Shown piece by piece: positions 42,793 through 52,716 of a stretch of 64,000 nucleotides of DNA. Position 1 is the first letter of the stretch. Every line of letters starts with the position of its first letter. The notes under the pieces were generated by a model. The model was not told where the DNA came from. It did no database searches and saw nothing but the letters and a program-made list of their open reading frames with translations. Source of the stretch: Gemmata massiliana (GTDB taxonomy: Bacteria; Planctomycetota; Planctomycetia; Gemmatales; Gemmataceae). Where the stretch lies: positions 7,461,738 to 7,525,737 of the forward strand of contig NZ_LR593886.1 in assembly GCF_901538265.1 (NCBI RefSeq), read 5' to 3'. Both the position numbers and the translations under genes were made by a program.

Positions 42793-43458
42793 CTACTCCT
42801 TCCCCAAAACCAGATCAACGACCCAGCACCCGCGCACGTGCGGTCCAAGACCGCGGCAGTGGTCGAGCACATCGGCGTTGTCGCAGCCTGCCTCCTGGAG
42901 TGCGTCAGCCAAGATCGGCATTGCGCCGAAATCCCGCGACTCGTACATCTGCGCCGCCAGAGCGAGAACGGTGGGGGTGAACCACGCGCGGGAGAAGGGC
43001 GCGGCGCGGAACGGGTTTCCGAAAATGTCGCGCGTCAGATCGCAGTACACGCGGCCGATGCCCTCAAATGCCGGGGGCCAGCGGCCACGACGAAACACGT
43101 TGGAAATCAGGTGCGGCGGATTCGGCCAGTGCCACTGGCGCTCTGGGTCGTCGGCCAACAGCTCCGCAAGTGTGATTTCCCCATCGGCAAAGCGTTCCTC
43201 AAGAGCGAGGGACGAAGGAAGCGTGTCGCCGTTGCGCGCCTTCCAGAACACGCGATTAACGGCACAGGCTAGAAGATAGAGTTGACGCGGTGTGAAGAAT
43301 GGGCGCCGATCGTCCAGGAGTGGCGCCTTTGGTGTGAACCAGCGAACGAGGCGCCACGACCGCATAATCCGGGCTTTAGCGCGAAGGTGTACTTCAAGTT
43401 CAAGGGCTTCCAACATCTCCATCGGTTCTTCGCACGCCTGCCATTCCGCTTCGGTCAT
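42793..43458 (-). CDS. Gemmata-type MTEAEW-family hypothetical protein
   Basis: From the ATG at 43458 (GGAG upstream) the protein has 221 residues. It begins MTEAEWQACEEPMEMLEALE and ends GNPFRAAPFSRAWF...MPILADALQEAGCDNADVLDHCRGLGPHVRGCWVVDLVLGKE. This beginning and ending recur in a large family I know only from Gemmata and related planctomycetes, present in dozens of copies per genome. The central RQLYLLACAVNRVFW corresponds to the family's usual 'LFACACCRR' segment. The function is unknown. The upstream open frame to 43869 is antisense-like extension within the methyltransferase gene. Confidence 0.8.
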   Translation of the reverse strand: MTEAEWQACEEPMEMLEALELEVHLRAKARIMRSWRLVRWFTPKAPLLDDRRPFFTPRQLYLLACAVNRVFWKARNGDTLPSSLALEERFADGEITLAELLADDPERQWHWPNPPHLISNVFRRGRWPPAFEGIGRVYCDLTRDIFGNPFRAAPFSRAWFTPTVLALAAQMYESRDFGAMPILADALQEAGCDNADVLDHCRGLGPHVRGCWVVDLVLGKE

Positions 43459-43568
43459 CGATCGCTCCCTGGGGTCGCCTCCAGAATGACCGATCCAGCG
43501 CCCGGTGCAAGCGGTCGCGCCCTTAAACGAGCCCGCGGATTGCTCTCGGCACCGTCGTACCATTTCCC

Positions 43569-44336
43569 CTATTGAGCGTTCCGTAAGAGGATGACCGCAT
43601 AGCGGCACCAGTTCCCCAAAGCGGGTAAAGCGCGGAGTAAGTGTGTATCGGCCGTGTCGAGGAGCCCCAGCGCGTGACGATTGCGCCACACCCGCCGCAC
43701 CATCCCGAGTAGCTGAAACCCGCGGACCTCGACCGACGGGAAGATGTCGCGGAGTGGTTGCAGGTCGCGGTGCGTGAGCGGGTGTTCGTCCGGCGTGCGG
43801 TCCTTGCCGGGGTACGGGAGCGATCCGCGTGCGAAGCCCAAGAGCGGGTTCCCGCCCCACGGTTCGCAAAACACGGCGATTCCGCCCGGTTTGAGAACGC
43901 GGCGCAGTTCCGTTCCGGCTTTAGCCATGTCGAGGTGGTGCAGGATCGCGTTACCCCAAACCGCGTCGAACGAGGCGTCCGGGAACGGCAAGTCTTCGCC
44001 GTCGGCTGCGACACACTCGATACGCACACCGTTCGCAACGGCCCGGGCGCGGGCCTCGTTCACATACCCAGGCGACAGGTCAAACGCGGTCACTGTCGCG
44101 CCGGCGCGGGCCATCGCAACGGCGGCCATACCGTGCCCGCACCCGTAGTCGAGCGCGTGCTTCCCACGCAGCGGGCCGAGCGCCTCGAACGCGGGCCGCA
44201 CCCAGGTTTCGTGATCGAGGTAGGAATCCGTATCGAACCGGAGGTCGGCCCGGCCCGCGCGGAACGCCTCAGCGCGCTCCGCGGCCTGCCGGTCGTGAAA
44301 CAGTTGTTCGCTGAGTCGGCGCTCCGTGCCGTGCAT
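43569..44336 (-). CDS. Class I SAM-dependent methyltransferase
   Basis: This 255-residue enzyme uses the ATG at 44336. The Rossmann core has motif I ALDYGCGHGMAAVAMARAG, the acidic VTAFDLSPGYV, VAADGEDLPFPDASFDAVWGNAILHHL (motifs II and III) and RVLKPGGIAVFCEPWGGN. This is the UbiE/type-11 pattern. The C-terminal part has basic residues and a hydrophobic end that may touch membranes or lipid substrates. Its substrate is not identifiable. It lies 110 bases upstream of the MTEAEW gene on the same strand. Confidence 0.88.
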   Translation of the reverse strand: MHGTERRLSEQLFHDRQAAERAEAFRAGRADLRFDTDSYLDHETWVRPAFEALGPLRGKHALDYGCGHGMAAVAMARAGATVTAFDLSPGYVNEARARAVANGVRIECVAADGEDLPFPDASFDAVWGNAILHHLDMAKAGTELRRVLKPGGIAVFCEPWGGNPLLGFARGSLPYPGKDRTPDEHPLTHRDLQPLRDIFPSVEVRGFQLLGMVRRVWRNRHALGLLDTADTHLLRALPALGNWCRYAVILLRNAQ

Positions 44337-44387
44337 GGGAAGCCTTTCCGTTATGGGGCGAGCACGCGACCCGCCCCGTAACACGAA

Positions 44388-45353
44388 TCAGAACGGGAGC
44401 AACGCGGGCGGGATAAAAGCGTACCCGCCAACGACGACGGAGACCAGCCCGACCATCGCGGCGAACAGCCACAGCACGTTCTTCTGCTTGCGGGCCAGCG
44501 CCAGAGACGACGCGACCGCCCCGATTTGGGCCACGAGCATCGCGTAAGAGAGGAACTCGCTCTTCTTGCGGTGCTTGTCGCTCTCGGCCGCGCTCACCTT
44601 CGTGCGGATCTCGTACAGGAACCCGATCCCCTGGTTCAACCGTGACTCGGCCCGGTACCGGCGCTCTTCGAGGTCGAAGCCCGCGGCTTGTGCGGCGGTC
44701 GCGCTCGCGGATTTCTTGGCCGCGTCCGGGTCGTCCGGATTGAACGCGAGTTGCGCCCGCACCCACCCGTTCGCCAGATTCAGGGTCGGGGTCCACGCTT
44801 TGTCGGTGTCTTCGGTGAACTTCTCGGCGGCGTCGATCGCCTTGGTGATCTTCGCCATCTCGACGCGCCCGGCCTTTTTGAGCAAGTCGTGCTCGGGTTC
44901 GCGGTGCTCGATCGCGTCGCGCAGTTCCTTGATCTTCTCGTCCTCAATGTCGGGCAGTTTAACGGGTGGCGGCCCGCCTTTTTCGCCGCGTTCAGTGAGC
45001 CACGCACGAGCCTTTTGAAGCTCCTCGGGGGTGGCAACGTCTTTTAGCGTGACATCGAACTTGGCGGGAGCGTAGCCGGACGAGGCGCGCAACTGAACCG
45101 CGGTCGTCTGCATAATCAGTGCGCGGTCCCGTTTGAAACCGGCGAGCGACCACTGGTTCGTCGATTTCGACTGGTCCTGGGCCGCCTGGGACTTCCAGTA
45201 CATCGCTTCCTGAAGCGCGCCGTTGGACATAGACGCGAACACCGTTGCGAGCGCGGTCAGTGCGATCGGGAGTGCTGCACCGGCCTTTTCGATGAGGCTC
45301 TTCGGCTCCTCGGGCTTGTCGTTCGGGGGCGTCGCGGGGGCGTCGTCGGCCAT
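44388..45353 (-). CDS. DUF4337-like membrane protein
   Basis: The 321-residue protein starts at the ATG at 45353 (MADDAPATPPND). It has a Pro-rich cytosolic start, one membrane segment (AALPIALTALATVFASMSNG), then ALQEAMYWKSQAAQDQSKSTNQWSLAGFKRDR, which resembles the DUF4337 pattern. A long charged helical domain follows, with two closing membrane helices (LSYAMLVAQIGAVASSLALA; VLWLFAAMVGLVSVVVGGYAF). It is larger than typical DUF4337 proteins. Function unknown. It follows the HEAT-repeat gene on the same strand. Confidence 0.65.
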   Translation of the reverse strand: MADDAPATPPNDKPEEPKSLIEKAGAALPIALTALATVFASMSNGALQEAMYWKSQAAQDQSKSTNQWSLAGFKRDRALIMQTTAVQLRASSGYAPAKFDVTLKDVATPEELQKARAWLTERGEKGGPPPVKLPDIEDEKIKELRDAIEHREPEHDLLKKAGRVEMAKITKAIDAAEKFTEDTDKAWTPTLNLANGWVRAQLAFNPDDPDAAKKSASATAAQAAGFDLEERRYRAESRLNQGIGFLYEIRTKVSAAESDKHRKKSEFLSYAMLVAQIGAVASSLALARKQKNVLWLFAAMVGLVSVVVGGYAFIPPALLPF

Positions 45354-45430
45354 GATGAGCGTCTCCGTGGTGAAGTAGTTGGACCAGTGTACCCACCCGT
45401 TCGGCACCGGTCACCGACCGAGCGGGAACT

Positions 45431-47992
45431 TCATTGGGGCTTCTTCTTTTCCCTCGGCCGACGCAGGCCCCCTTTGGGGTTCGTCGGCGCCGGTGGTTTC
45501 TTGGCTCGCGCGGGCTTTGATTCTTTCGGGGCCAGTTTCCGGAACGCGATCGCGGCGCGCTCGGCCGCCTTTTTGTCACCATCACTCGTCGCGGCGGAGA
45601 GTGCCGCGAGAACCGCGTCGGTGCTCACGTTCAACTTGCCCAGCGCATCGATCGCCGCTCGGCGCACTTTCACCGCGTGGTCCTCGACCGCGTGAACCAG
45701 CGCGGCAATCGTTTCAGTTGAGGTATCGTTGCGTCGGACCAATACTTCGATCGCACGCAGGCGTACCGTCTCTGCACTGTCGCCGAGCAGTCGCCGAAGG
45801 AACGGGAGAACGGCCGGTGTGTTGAGTCGATTCAGTTCGTAGGCGATGGCCGCGCGGATATCGGCTTCGGGATCGTTAACCAACTGTGCAAGTTCCGGCA
45901 ATAGCGCCGCGTCGTTCAACGCGAACAACGCACTCGCGCAGATTTGCCGGGTGGACTTTTTGACTCGACGCAGGGCACTGTTGTCTGTTTCATCCGGTGC
46001 GGCCGCACGCAGGAATTCGCGCAGTGGATCTTTGACCTGCGGTTCACACGGGGCGAAATGCGATACGATCGTGGCGATCGTATCGAGATCATTCGTGAAC
46101 TCGGGCCGACGGGCGAACTCGATCAACCGCGGTAGGTATGGAAGGAACGCCGTACCGAACTGCTGGAGCGCGCGGAGCGTGTTGGTTCTGGTGTGCCTCG
46201 ATTGCGTTGTTTCGAGGGCCGCCATCAGGTCCGGAATCGCGGCGTCCGCCTCGGGACCAAGGGCGCGGATCAGTTCTACGATGAGTGCCCGGTGCCGCTC
46301 GTCGGTCGTGTGGTGGTAGAGGCGGAGCACGGCAGGCAGGAACGGTAGCGCGGCGGTTCCCTGGTCTCGTAAGCCCTGAAGGATGATCGTGCGTGTGTCG
46401 TCACTCTCGGTATCGAGCAACGCAACGAGCTGGTCGCGCCCGCGTTCGCCGACGCGAACGAGTGCCGTTACCGCGAACGAATGCGCGTAGTAGTTCACGG
46501 GCTGATCGTCGCGAGTGAACAGGGCAACGAGATCCGGAATTGCCGGAACTGCTGCCGGTCCCAGCGCGGCAAGCGCCTCGATTGCGCTCAGTTGACCGTA
46601 CCCGACGGGGGGAGTGCGCACGGCCTCGCGGAGTGCTTCGATCACCTCGGCGGGTGGCGCCTCGAATCGGCCGAGGGCAACCAAAACACCCGCGATCGCG
46701 TGTACCTGTTGATCAGCGTCTCGCAGCCGAGAGAGTCGCTCGAGAAGTGGGACCGCAACCGAAGCCGGAAGTTTCTCCCAGTTGCCGATGGCGCTGGTCG
46801 CTTCATACGCCACCTCCTCGACCGGATCGCCGAAGAGCGGCATGAGTGCAGTGAGAGCGCCCGAATCATTTCGCCCAACTATTCCGATAGCGTTAACAGC
46901 AAGTTGGCGGTGCTTGGGATCGAGGTTATTGAGTTGCGCGGTCAGAGCTTGGAGTGCGGCCTTATTACCTCTGGCGATGCCGCCGAGCGTGCCGATCGCG
47001 CTTTGCTGGACTTCGGTGCTGAGGTCATCAAGCAACGCAACGACGCACGGGATTAGAGGAGGCACTAGCGGGCTATCGAATCGAGCGATTGCCGCACACG
47101 CCGCTGCGCGCACATCGGGTACCGGATCATCGAGCAAGGCGACAAGTGCCGCGACCACTTCCGGTGTGAGGGCCGCGTAGCGACCGCCGCTCCCGAGTTG
47201 CCGGGCCGCGCTCTTGCGGATTGTCGCGACGCGGTCCTTCGTCGCGCGGCACAGTGCGCCCGACGCGTCCGCAAATTTCAACCGGCCGAGTGCCTGAACC
47301 GCAACTTCGCGCACCGCCACTTCGGGATCATCGAGCGCGCGATCAAACGCGGGTACCGCATCCGCGGTGCCGAGCTGCATCAGCCCACGAACCGCCTCCT
47401 GACGGTCGTTGGGATCGGGACTGTCGAGTTGTTCAACGAACTCTTGGAGCACGCTCCCCTTCGCGCGCATCGAACCGAGTACCTGGCTCGCGGCGTGGCG
47501 CACGCCCCAGTCGTCGTCGGTGAGCGCGGCTTTCAGTTGATCAATGTCCGTGATTCCGACCGCTCCGATGTCCTTGAGGGCCTTCGCGGCCTGCTCGCGC
47601 ACGTCGCGTTCGGGATCGCCGAGCACTTCGAGAAGCGCGGGAACGGCTTCTTTTGCGCGCTTGCCGATGTTCCGCAAGCACATGCACGCCTGCCGCCGAA
47701 CGCGCGGCTTCTCGTGCTTGAGTAACTCGATCAGCCCCGGGACGATCGGGGAACCGATCACTTCGGCGGCCCGCCGCACGTCGATCACGCGCTTATCCGC
47801 CGCGAGCGCGGCAAGTAACTTCGGGATCGGGTTCTCGTAGTTGGGTGGCATCCAGAGAGAAACAGCGGGGTGGCGAATCCACGCCCCGCGCGGATCTCCG
47901 CGGTCGTCGAGCCAGTCCGCGAAGACCAGCGGCAGGTGCCGGTCGTCGGGCGCGGCCGCGATCGCCGCGATGAGTGCCGCTTCGTCGTTCAT
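45431..47992 (-). CDS. TIGR02996-domain HEAT-repeat protein
   Basis: The 853-residue protein begins with a TIGR02996 module (ALIAAIAAAPDDRHLPLVFADWLDDRGDPRGAWIR) and then carries some twenty HEAT/PBS-lyase-like helical repeats (patterns such as VPALLEVLGDPERDVREQAAKALKDIG and VPDVRAAACAAIARF) up to about residue 810. It ends in a basic Lys/Pro tail (SKPARAKKPPAPTNPKG...REKKKPQ). Such solenoids bind proteins or nucleic acids. There is no signal peptide. The basic tail suggests an acidic partner. Its exact role is unknown. Confidence 0.85.
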   Translation of the reverse strand: MNDEAALIAAIAAAPDDRHLPLVFADWLDDRGDPRGAWIRHPAVSLWMPPNYENPIPKLLAALAADKRVIDVRRAAEVIGSPIVPGLIELLKHEKPRVRRQACMCLRNIGKRAKEAVPALLEVLGDPERDVREQAAKALKDIGAVGITDIDQLKAALTDDDWGVRHAASQVLGSMRAKGSVLQEFVEQLDSPDPNDRQEAVRGLMQLGTADAVPAFDRALDDPEVAVREVAVQALGRLKFADASGALCRATKDRVATIRKSAARQLGSGGRYAALTPEVVAALVALLDDPVPDVRAAACAAIARFDSPLVPPLIPCVVALLDDLSTEVQQSAIGTLGGIARGNKAALQALTAQLNNLDPKHRQLAVNAIGIVGRNDSGALTALMPLFGDPVEEVAYEATSAIGNWEKLPASVAVPLLERLSRLRDADQQVHAIAGVLVALGRFEAPPAEVIEALREAVRTPPVGYGQLSAIEALAALGPAAVPAIPDLVALFTRDDQPVNYYAHSFAVTALVRVGERGRDQLVALLDTESDDTRTIILQGLRDQGTAALPFLPAVLRLYHHTTDERHRALIVELIRALGPEADAAIPDLMAALETTQSRHTRTNTLRALQQFGTAFLPYLPRLIEFARRPEFTNDLDTIATIVSHFAPCEPQVKDPLREFLRAAAPDETDNSALRRVKKSTRQICASALFALNDAALLPELAQLVNDPEADIRAAIAYELNRLNTPAVLPFLRRLLGDSAETVRLRAIEVLVRRNDTSTETIAALVHAVEDHAVKVRRAAIDALGKLNVSTDAVLAALSAATSDGDKKAAERAAIAFRKLAPKESKPARAKKPPAPTNPKGGLRRPREKKKPQ

Positions 47993-48141
47993 CGCACAGC
48001 CCCGTAATGAGTGGGGTTACGATACCCGTTGCGCGGGCGCCGTGCCACGTCGGGGCGAACACCGAACGGACGTCGGGTGTCCTTGATTCTTACTAGCGGA
48101 TAAAACGCCTCTAACGTTACTCACACAACGGAACACCACCC

Positions 48142-49707
48142 GTGCCCGAAGAAACATCCGACCTCGCCGAAGTCCGGCTCCAAAAGCTCCAGCAGATCGA
48201 GGCGCTCGGCCTCGACCCGTGGGGCCAGCGGTTCGACAACGCCCAGCCGATCGAGCAAGTCATCGCTTTACCGGCCGACTTGCCAGAAGACCAGCGCCCG
48301 CGCGTCCGTATAGCGGGCCGGATCACGAGCCGCCGTAGCAAGGGGAAGCTCCACTTCCTCGACATCAGTGACGCTTCAGGGCACCCGGTGACCCGGCGAA
48401 CCAAGGGCGACCAGTCGGGCAAGTACGAGGCCACCGAATACATCGGTTTGTCGAGTACCGTCCAGGTGATGATCGGTCAGAATCAAGTCGGTGAAACCGG
48501 CTGGGCACTCGCTCAGTTGTTCGATCTTGGTGACTTGATTGGGGTCGAGGGGGTGTTCGGGAAGACGCGGATGGGCGAACTGACGATCTTCGCAGACAAG
48601 CTCACCTTCCTGACGAAGTCGCTCGAACCGCACCCGGACAAGTGGGCCGGGATGCAGGACATCGAATTCGTGCTCCGGCACCGGTACCTGGATCTGACTT
48701 ACAATCCGCTCACGCTCGATCGGGCGAAGAAGCGCGTGAAGATCATCCGCACGATCCGCACCCACCTCGACGCCCAGGGCTACATGGAGGTGGAAACGCC
48801 CACGCTGCACGCGATCGCGGGCGGGGCGGCCGCGCGCCCGTTCGAGACGCACCACAACGCGCTCGACATCGATCTGTTCGTGCGCATCGCGCTCGAACTG
48901 CCCCTGAAGCGCCTACTGGTCGGCGGGATCGAAAAGGTGTACGAACTCGGCCGGGTGTTCCGCAACGAGGGCATCAGCCCGCGGCACAACCCCGAGTTCA
49001 CCATGCTCGAACTGTACCAGGCTTACGGCGACTACCGCAGCATGATGGACCTGACCGAGGGGCTGATCGTGGCCTGCGTTGATATCCTGGGGGGCGGGCG
49101 CACGATCCCGTTCGGCGAGAAGACGGTGAACTTCGAGCCGCCGTTCCAGCGCGCGAAGTACGCGGACCTGTTCCGCGAACACGTCGGCTGCGACATGACC
49201 GACGAGGTCGCGGTGCGGGCCGCGGCACGCGCGGAGAACATCGAACTCGAAATGGCCCCGACGAAGGGCGCCCCGAAGGTCGCGAAGGCGCACGTTGTTC
49301 TCGTACAGGAACTGTTCGAGGACTTGGTGGAAGAGAAGCTAGTCGGGCCAGTGTTCGTGTACGACTACCCCTCTCCGCTGTGCCCGCTGACCAAGCGGAA
49401 GCGCGAAAACCCCGCGATCGCGGAGCGGTTCGAGTTGTACGTTCACGGCATGGAACTGGCGAACGCCTACACCGAACTGAACGACCCGATCACGCAGGAG
49501 CAGACGTTCACGCAGCAACTGGCCGGGCTGTCCGACGAAGATTCGATGGCCAAGATGGACCACGATTTCATTCGCGCGCTGCGCCACGGGATGCCGCCCG
49601 CGGGCGGTTTGGGTATCGGTATCGACCGGCTCGTGATGCTGCTCACCAACACGCAGACCATCCGCGACGTGATCCTGTTCCCGCTGCTGCGCCCCGAAGC
49701 GAAGTGA
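48142..49707 (+). CDS. lysS: Lysyl-tRNA synthetase, class II
   Basis: This 521-residue enzyme charges tRNA(Lys). The start is a GTG at 48142. An N-terminal OB-fold anticodon-binding domain ([23 protein letters not shown]) precedes the class II catalytic core. Motif 1 lies around [20 protein letters not shown], motif 2 is [25 protein letters not shown] and motif 3 is [19 protein letters not shown]. The length and order are standard. It is divergent from the HEAT-repeat gene across 149 bases and is followed by a 31-bp perfect inverted repeat. Confidence 0.96.
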   Translation: MPEETSDLAEVRLQKLQQIEALGLDPWGQRFDNAQPIEQVIALPADLPEDQRPRVRIAGRITSRRSKGKLHFLDISDASGHPVTRRTKGDQSGKYEATEYIGLSSTVQVMIGQNQVGETGWALAQLFDLGDLIGVEGVFGKTRMGELTIFADKLTFLTKSLEPHPDKWAGMQDIEFVLRHRYLDLTYNPLTLDRAKKRVKIIRTIRTHLDAQGYMEVETPTLHAIAGGAAARPFETHHNALDIDLFVRIALELPLKRLLVGGIEKVYELGRVFRNEGISPRHNPEFTMLELYQAYGDYRSMMDLTEGLIVACVDILGGGRTIPFGEKTVNFEPPFQRAKYADLFREHVGCDMTDEVAVRAAARAENIELEMAPTKGAPKVAKAHVVLVQELFEDLVEEKLVGPVFVYDYPSPLCPLTKRKRENPAIAERFELYVHGMELANAYTELNDPITQEQTFTQQLAGLSDEDSMAKMDHDFIRALRHGMPPAGGLGIGIDRLVMLLTNTQTIRDVILFPLLRPEAK

Positions 49708-49719
49708 CCGGTAAACACA

Positions 49720-49793
49720 ACCACCCGCTCGTTAGCACTCGCGGTTCGCCCAGAAAGCTCCAGGCGAACCGCGAGTGCTAACGAGCGGGTGGT
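49720..49793. repeat. 31-bp perfect inverted repeat between convergent genes
   Basis: The arm 49720-49750 is the exact reverse complement of 49763-49793, with a 12-base loop. It lies 12 bases after the lysS stop and 54 bases before the end of the convergent SMP-30-like gene. A bidirectional terminator role is likely. Confidence 0.92.
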
Positions 49794-49847
49794 GTTACGC
49801 ACCTCAATCGGAGCACCCGCCACCGCTTACGCGGCGGGTCACATCGC

Positions 49848-50897
49848 TTACCACCCCAAGCCCTTCGTGGTCGTCTTGATGCGGGTGAGCTTATCGTTCG
49901 TGGCCAAGTACAGCACGGTCCCGTCGTCACCCCATGCACAGTTCGCGGTCTTGTCGTTGGTGAGGATGCGACCGATCAGCGCGCCTTCGGGAGAGCAGAC
50001 GTACACACCGTTCACCGCGGTGGCGAAGATGTTCCCCTTCGCGTCCACCTTCAGGCCGTCGGGCAAGCCCTTGTTCGGGTTGGCCTTCACGTCGGCCGTC
50101 GCGTCGAAGATCACCTTGCCCTTGCCGAGCGTGCCGTCCGCGTTGATCGGGAACGCCATCAGGATCGCCTTGTCCGGGTCGGAGTTGGCGACGTAGAGCG
50201 TCTTCTCGTCTGGCGCCAGCGCGATCCCGTTGGGGCGCGACATCTCTTTCGTCAGGAGCGTGACCTCGCCCTTCGGCGAGAGGCGGTAGACGCCCTGGAA
50301 GTCGAGTTCCTTCTTGGGGTCTTTCATCTGCTCGGGCAGACCGTAGGGCGGGTCGGTAAAGTACAGGTCACCACTCTTCGCGAACACGAGGTCGTTCGGG
50401 CTGTTGAACCGCTTCCCCATGTACTTGTCGGCGAGCGTCTCGAACTTGCCGTCCTTGCCGAACCGGGCGATCCGGCGGTCACCGTGCTGGCAGAGGATGA
50501 GGTTGCCGTCTTTATCGAATGCGAGGCCGTTGGCGCCCGGTTCGTACCCCTTGAACTCGTCCTTGCCCGTGTACCCGCTGGGCTTGATGAAATCTTCCTT
50601 CACCCCGTCCTTCGCGGACCAGCGCACGACGCGGTTGTTCGGAATATCGGTGAAGAGCAGCGCGTTGTTCTTTTTGTCCCACACCGGCCCCTCGGTCCAC
50701 TTGAACCCGCCGGCCAGAACTTCGATTTTCGCGTCCTTGGGGATAAGGGCGTCGAGTTTCGCGTCCTTGCGTTCGACGGAGCCGATGGTCATCGGCAGTT
50801 TCGGATCGTCGGCGGCCGTGCTGCGCGCGGGGCGCAGCGCCCCGGTAGCGACAATGGTGGCAAGGGCGACTGTGGTCACAGCCAGGCAACGGAACAT
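49848..50897 (-). CDS. Secreted SMP-30/gluconolactonase-like beta-propeller protein
   Basis: From the ATG at 50897 the protein has 349 residues with a signal peptide (CLAVTTVALATIVATGALRPARSTAADD). The six-bladed propeller has family motifs: GFKWTEGPVWDKKNNALLFTDI, ANGLAFDKDGNLILCQHGDRRI, SPNDLVFAKSGDLYFTDPPYGLP, RPNGIALAPDEKTLYVANSD and LPDGLKVDAKGNIFATAVNGVYV. The Glu, Asn and Asp metal ligands fall in these motifs. It probably hydrolyses sugar lactones in the periplasm, but the substrate is unproven. Confidence 0.9.
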   Translation of the reverse strand: MFRCLAVTTVALATIVATGALRPARSTAADDPKLPMTIGSVERKDAKLDALIPKDAKIEVLAGGFKWTEGPVWDKKNNALLFTDIPNNRVVRWSAKDGVKEDFIKPSGYTGKDEFKGYEPGANGLAFDKDGNLILCQHGDRRIARFGKDGKFETLADKYMGKRFNSPNDLVFAKSGDLYFTDPPYGLPEQMKDPKKELDFQGVYRLSPKGEVTLLTKEMSRPNGIALAPDEKTLYVANSDPDKAILMAFPINADGTLGKGKVIFDATADVKANPNKGLPDGLKVDAKGNIFATAVNGVYVCSPEGALIGRILTNDKTANCAWGDDGTVLYLATNDKLTRIKTTTKGLGW

Positions 50898-51140
50898 GGG
50901 GTGAGATCTCCGAATGGACGGGCCGGCGGGTGAGGAGGCGGAGTGGGTGCGTAGCCCGCACGTCGACATCGTACCCGCTGGCGGCGCGCAAGCAAGCGGC
51001 TAGAAAAATCTGCGCGTGCGCGATTCGCTCCCCCGGGCCATTCCGTGAAGAATGCGCTATCCCGCGCACGGGTAAATCATTAGGATTTGCCCATCCTCCC
51101 CCAGTAGCTCCACAAGTCCGATCAATCCGAGGTTCGGTTC

Positions 51141-52679
51141 ATGCGCCAAGAATACTGGATCATGGCGATTGCCTGGCTGTTTGTGTTCGCTTGGATTCCG
51201 ATCGTCATCGCGACCAACCGGAAGGTTCACCCCAAGGTTCTGTTCTTCCTGTTCATGGTCGAGTTGTGGGAGCGCTTTAGCTACTACGGGATGCGGGCGT
51301 TTTTGGTGCTGTACCTCGGCGCCCAGGTGATGAACGGCGGGTTCGGGATGGACAAGGAGACACGGTACGCCGTGTACGCGGCGTTCGGCGCGCTAGTGTA
51401 CCTGACGCCACTGGCCGGTGGGTTCCTCGCGGACAAGATCCTGGGGTTCCGGCGAGCCATCATCTGGGGGGCGATCCTGATGGCGGCCGGGCAGTTTACC
51501 CTCTCCGCCGGCCAGGGCAACGAGTACGCGCTGTACCTCGGGTTGGCCCTGTTGGTGACCGGTAACGGGTTCTTCAAGCCGAACATTTCGAGCATGATCG
51601 GCAAGTTCTACCCGCAGGGCGACCCGCGGCGCGATCAGGCGTTCACCATCTTCTACATGGGGATCAACACCGGGGCGTTTATCAGCCCGCTCACGTGCGG
51701 GGCGGTGGCCCAAATCGAGGGCTGGAGCTACGGGTTCTTGCTCGCGGGGATCGGGATGAGCGTCGGGCTCGCGATCTTCCTCTACACCTCGTCGCGCGGG
51801 TTCCTTGAGCAGCACGCGGACCCGCCCGCGGAAGGGATCAAAACGTTCCGCGGCTTGCCGGTCGGACCGGCGGTGTACATCGGCACCTTGCTGTTCGTTC
51901 TCCTCGCGGCCGGCCTGATCTACAAGAACAGCATTGTGACGTACATACTGATCGCGCTCGGTCTCGCGGCGATCGCGTACATGCTGGTCCTCTCGTTCCT
52001 GTACCCGGTCGCCGAGCGGCAGCGGATCTGGGTGCTCATCACGCTCCTGTTCTTCACGAGCGTGTTTTGGGGGTTCTTCGAGCTCGCCGGCAGCGCGCTG
52101 AACGTGTTCACCGACGAGAACGTGGACAAGACCGTGTTCGGCAGCCCGATCCCCGCGAGCGTGTTTCAGGCGGTGAACGCTCTGTTCATTGTGCTCCTGG
52201 CGCCGCTGTTCACCCTGATGTGGGGGCAACTGGCCAAGAAGGGGCTGGAACCCGCGGCCCCGGTGAAATTCGCCTTTGGCCTGCTCCTCCTCGGGGTCGG
52301 GTTCTTGATTCTGAACCTGGGCCGTGGGGCCGCCGTGGACGGGGTGATGCCGCTGATGTTCCTCATTTTGTGTTACCTGTTCCACACGCTCGGGGAACTC
52401 GCTTTGTCGCCGGTCGGTCTGTCGCTAGTGACCAAACTGGCCCCGGCACGAGTGGTCGGGTTCATGATGGGGTTCTGGTTCCTCTCGTCCGCGATCGGCT
52501 TCCAGGCCGGTGGGTGGATCGCTGGTAAGTCGGCCACGTCCGGGACCGCGACCCGCGAGGAAACGATGAACCAGGCGCTGGACGTGTTCAACAACGTCGG
52601 CCTGTTCGCACTCGGATCAGGGGCGCTGCTGTTACTGCTCTCGCCGATCTTGAAGAAGTGGATGCACGGCGTGAGGTAA
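51141..52679 (+). CDS. POT/PTR family proton-coupled oligopeptide transporter
   Basis: The 512-residue membrane protein has about 13-14 helices. Helix 1 carries the family signature ELWERFSYYGMRAFLVLYL (the ExxER-type motif), followed by the loop LAGGFLADKILGFRRAI and the second signature FTIFYMGINTGAFISPLTCG. It imports di- and tripeptides with protons. The ATG at 51141 is the first in frame. The window also encodes exported peptidases of the S9 and M28 families whose products such a transporter could take up, though they are far away. Confidence 0.93.
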   Translation: MRQEYWIMAIAWLFVFAWIPIVIATNRKVHPKVLFFLFMVELWERFSYYGMRAFLVLYLGAQVMNGGFGMDKETRYAVYAAFGALVYLTPLAGGFLADKILGFRRAIIWGAILMAAGQFTLSAGQGNEYALYLGLALLVTGNGFFKPNISSMIGKFYPQGDPRRDQAFTIFYMGINTGAFISPLTCGAVAQIEGWSYGFLLAGIGMSVGLAIFLYTSSRGFLEQHADPPAEGIKTFRGLPVGPAVYIGTLLFVLLAAGLIYKNSIVTYILIALGLAAIAYMLVLSFLYPVAERQRIWVLITLLFFTSVFWGFFELAGSALNVFTDENVDKTVFGSPIPASVFQAVNALFIVLLAPLFTLMWGQLAKKGLEPAAPVKFAFGLLLLGVGFLILNLGRGAAVDGVMPLMFLILCYLFHTLGELALSPVGLSLVTKLAPARVVGFMMGFWFLSSAIGFQAGGWIAGKSATSGTATREETMNQALDVFNNVGLFALGSGALLLLLSPILKKWMHGVR

Positions 52680-52716
52680 AACCGCGGTCCGCGCTCATTT
52701 GAGAGCGCGGAGCAAC

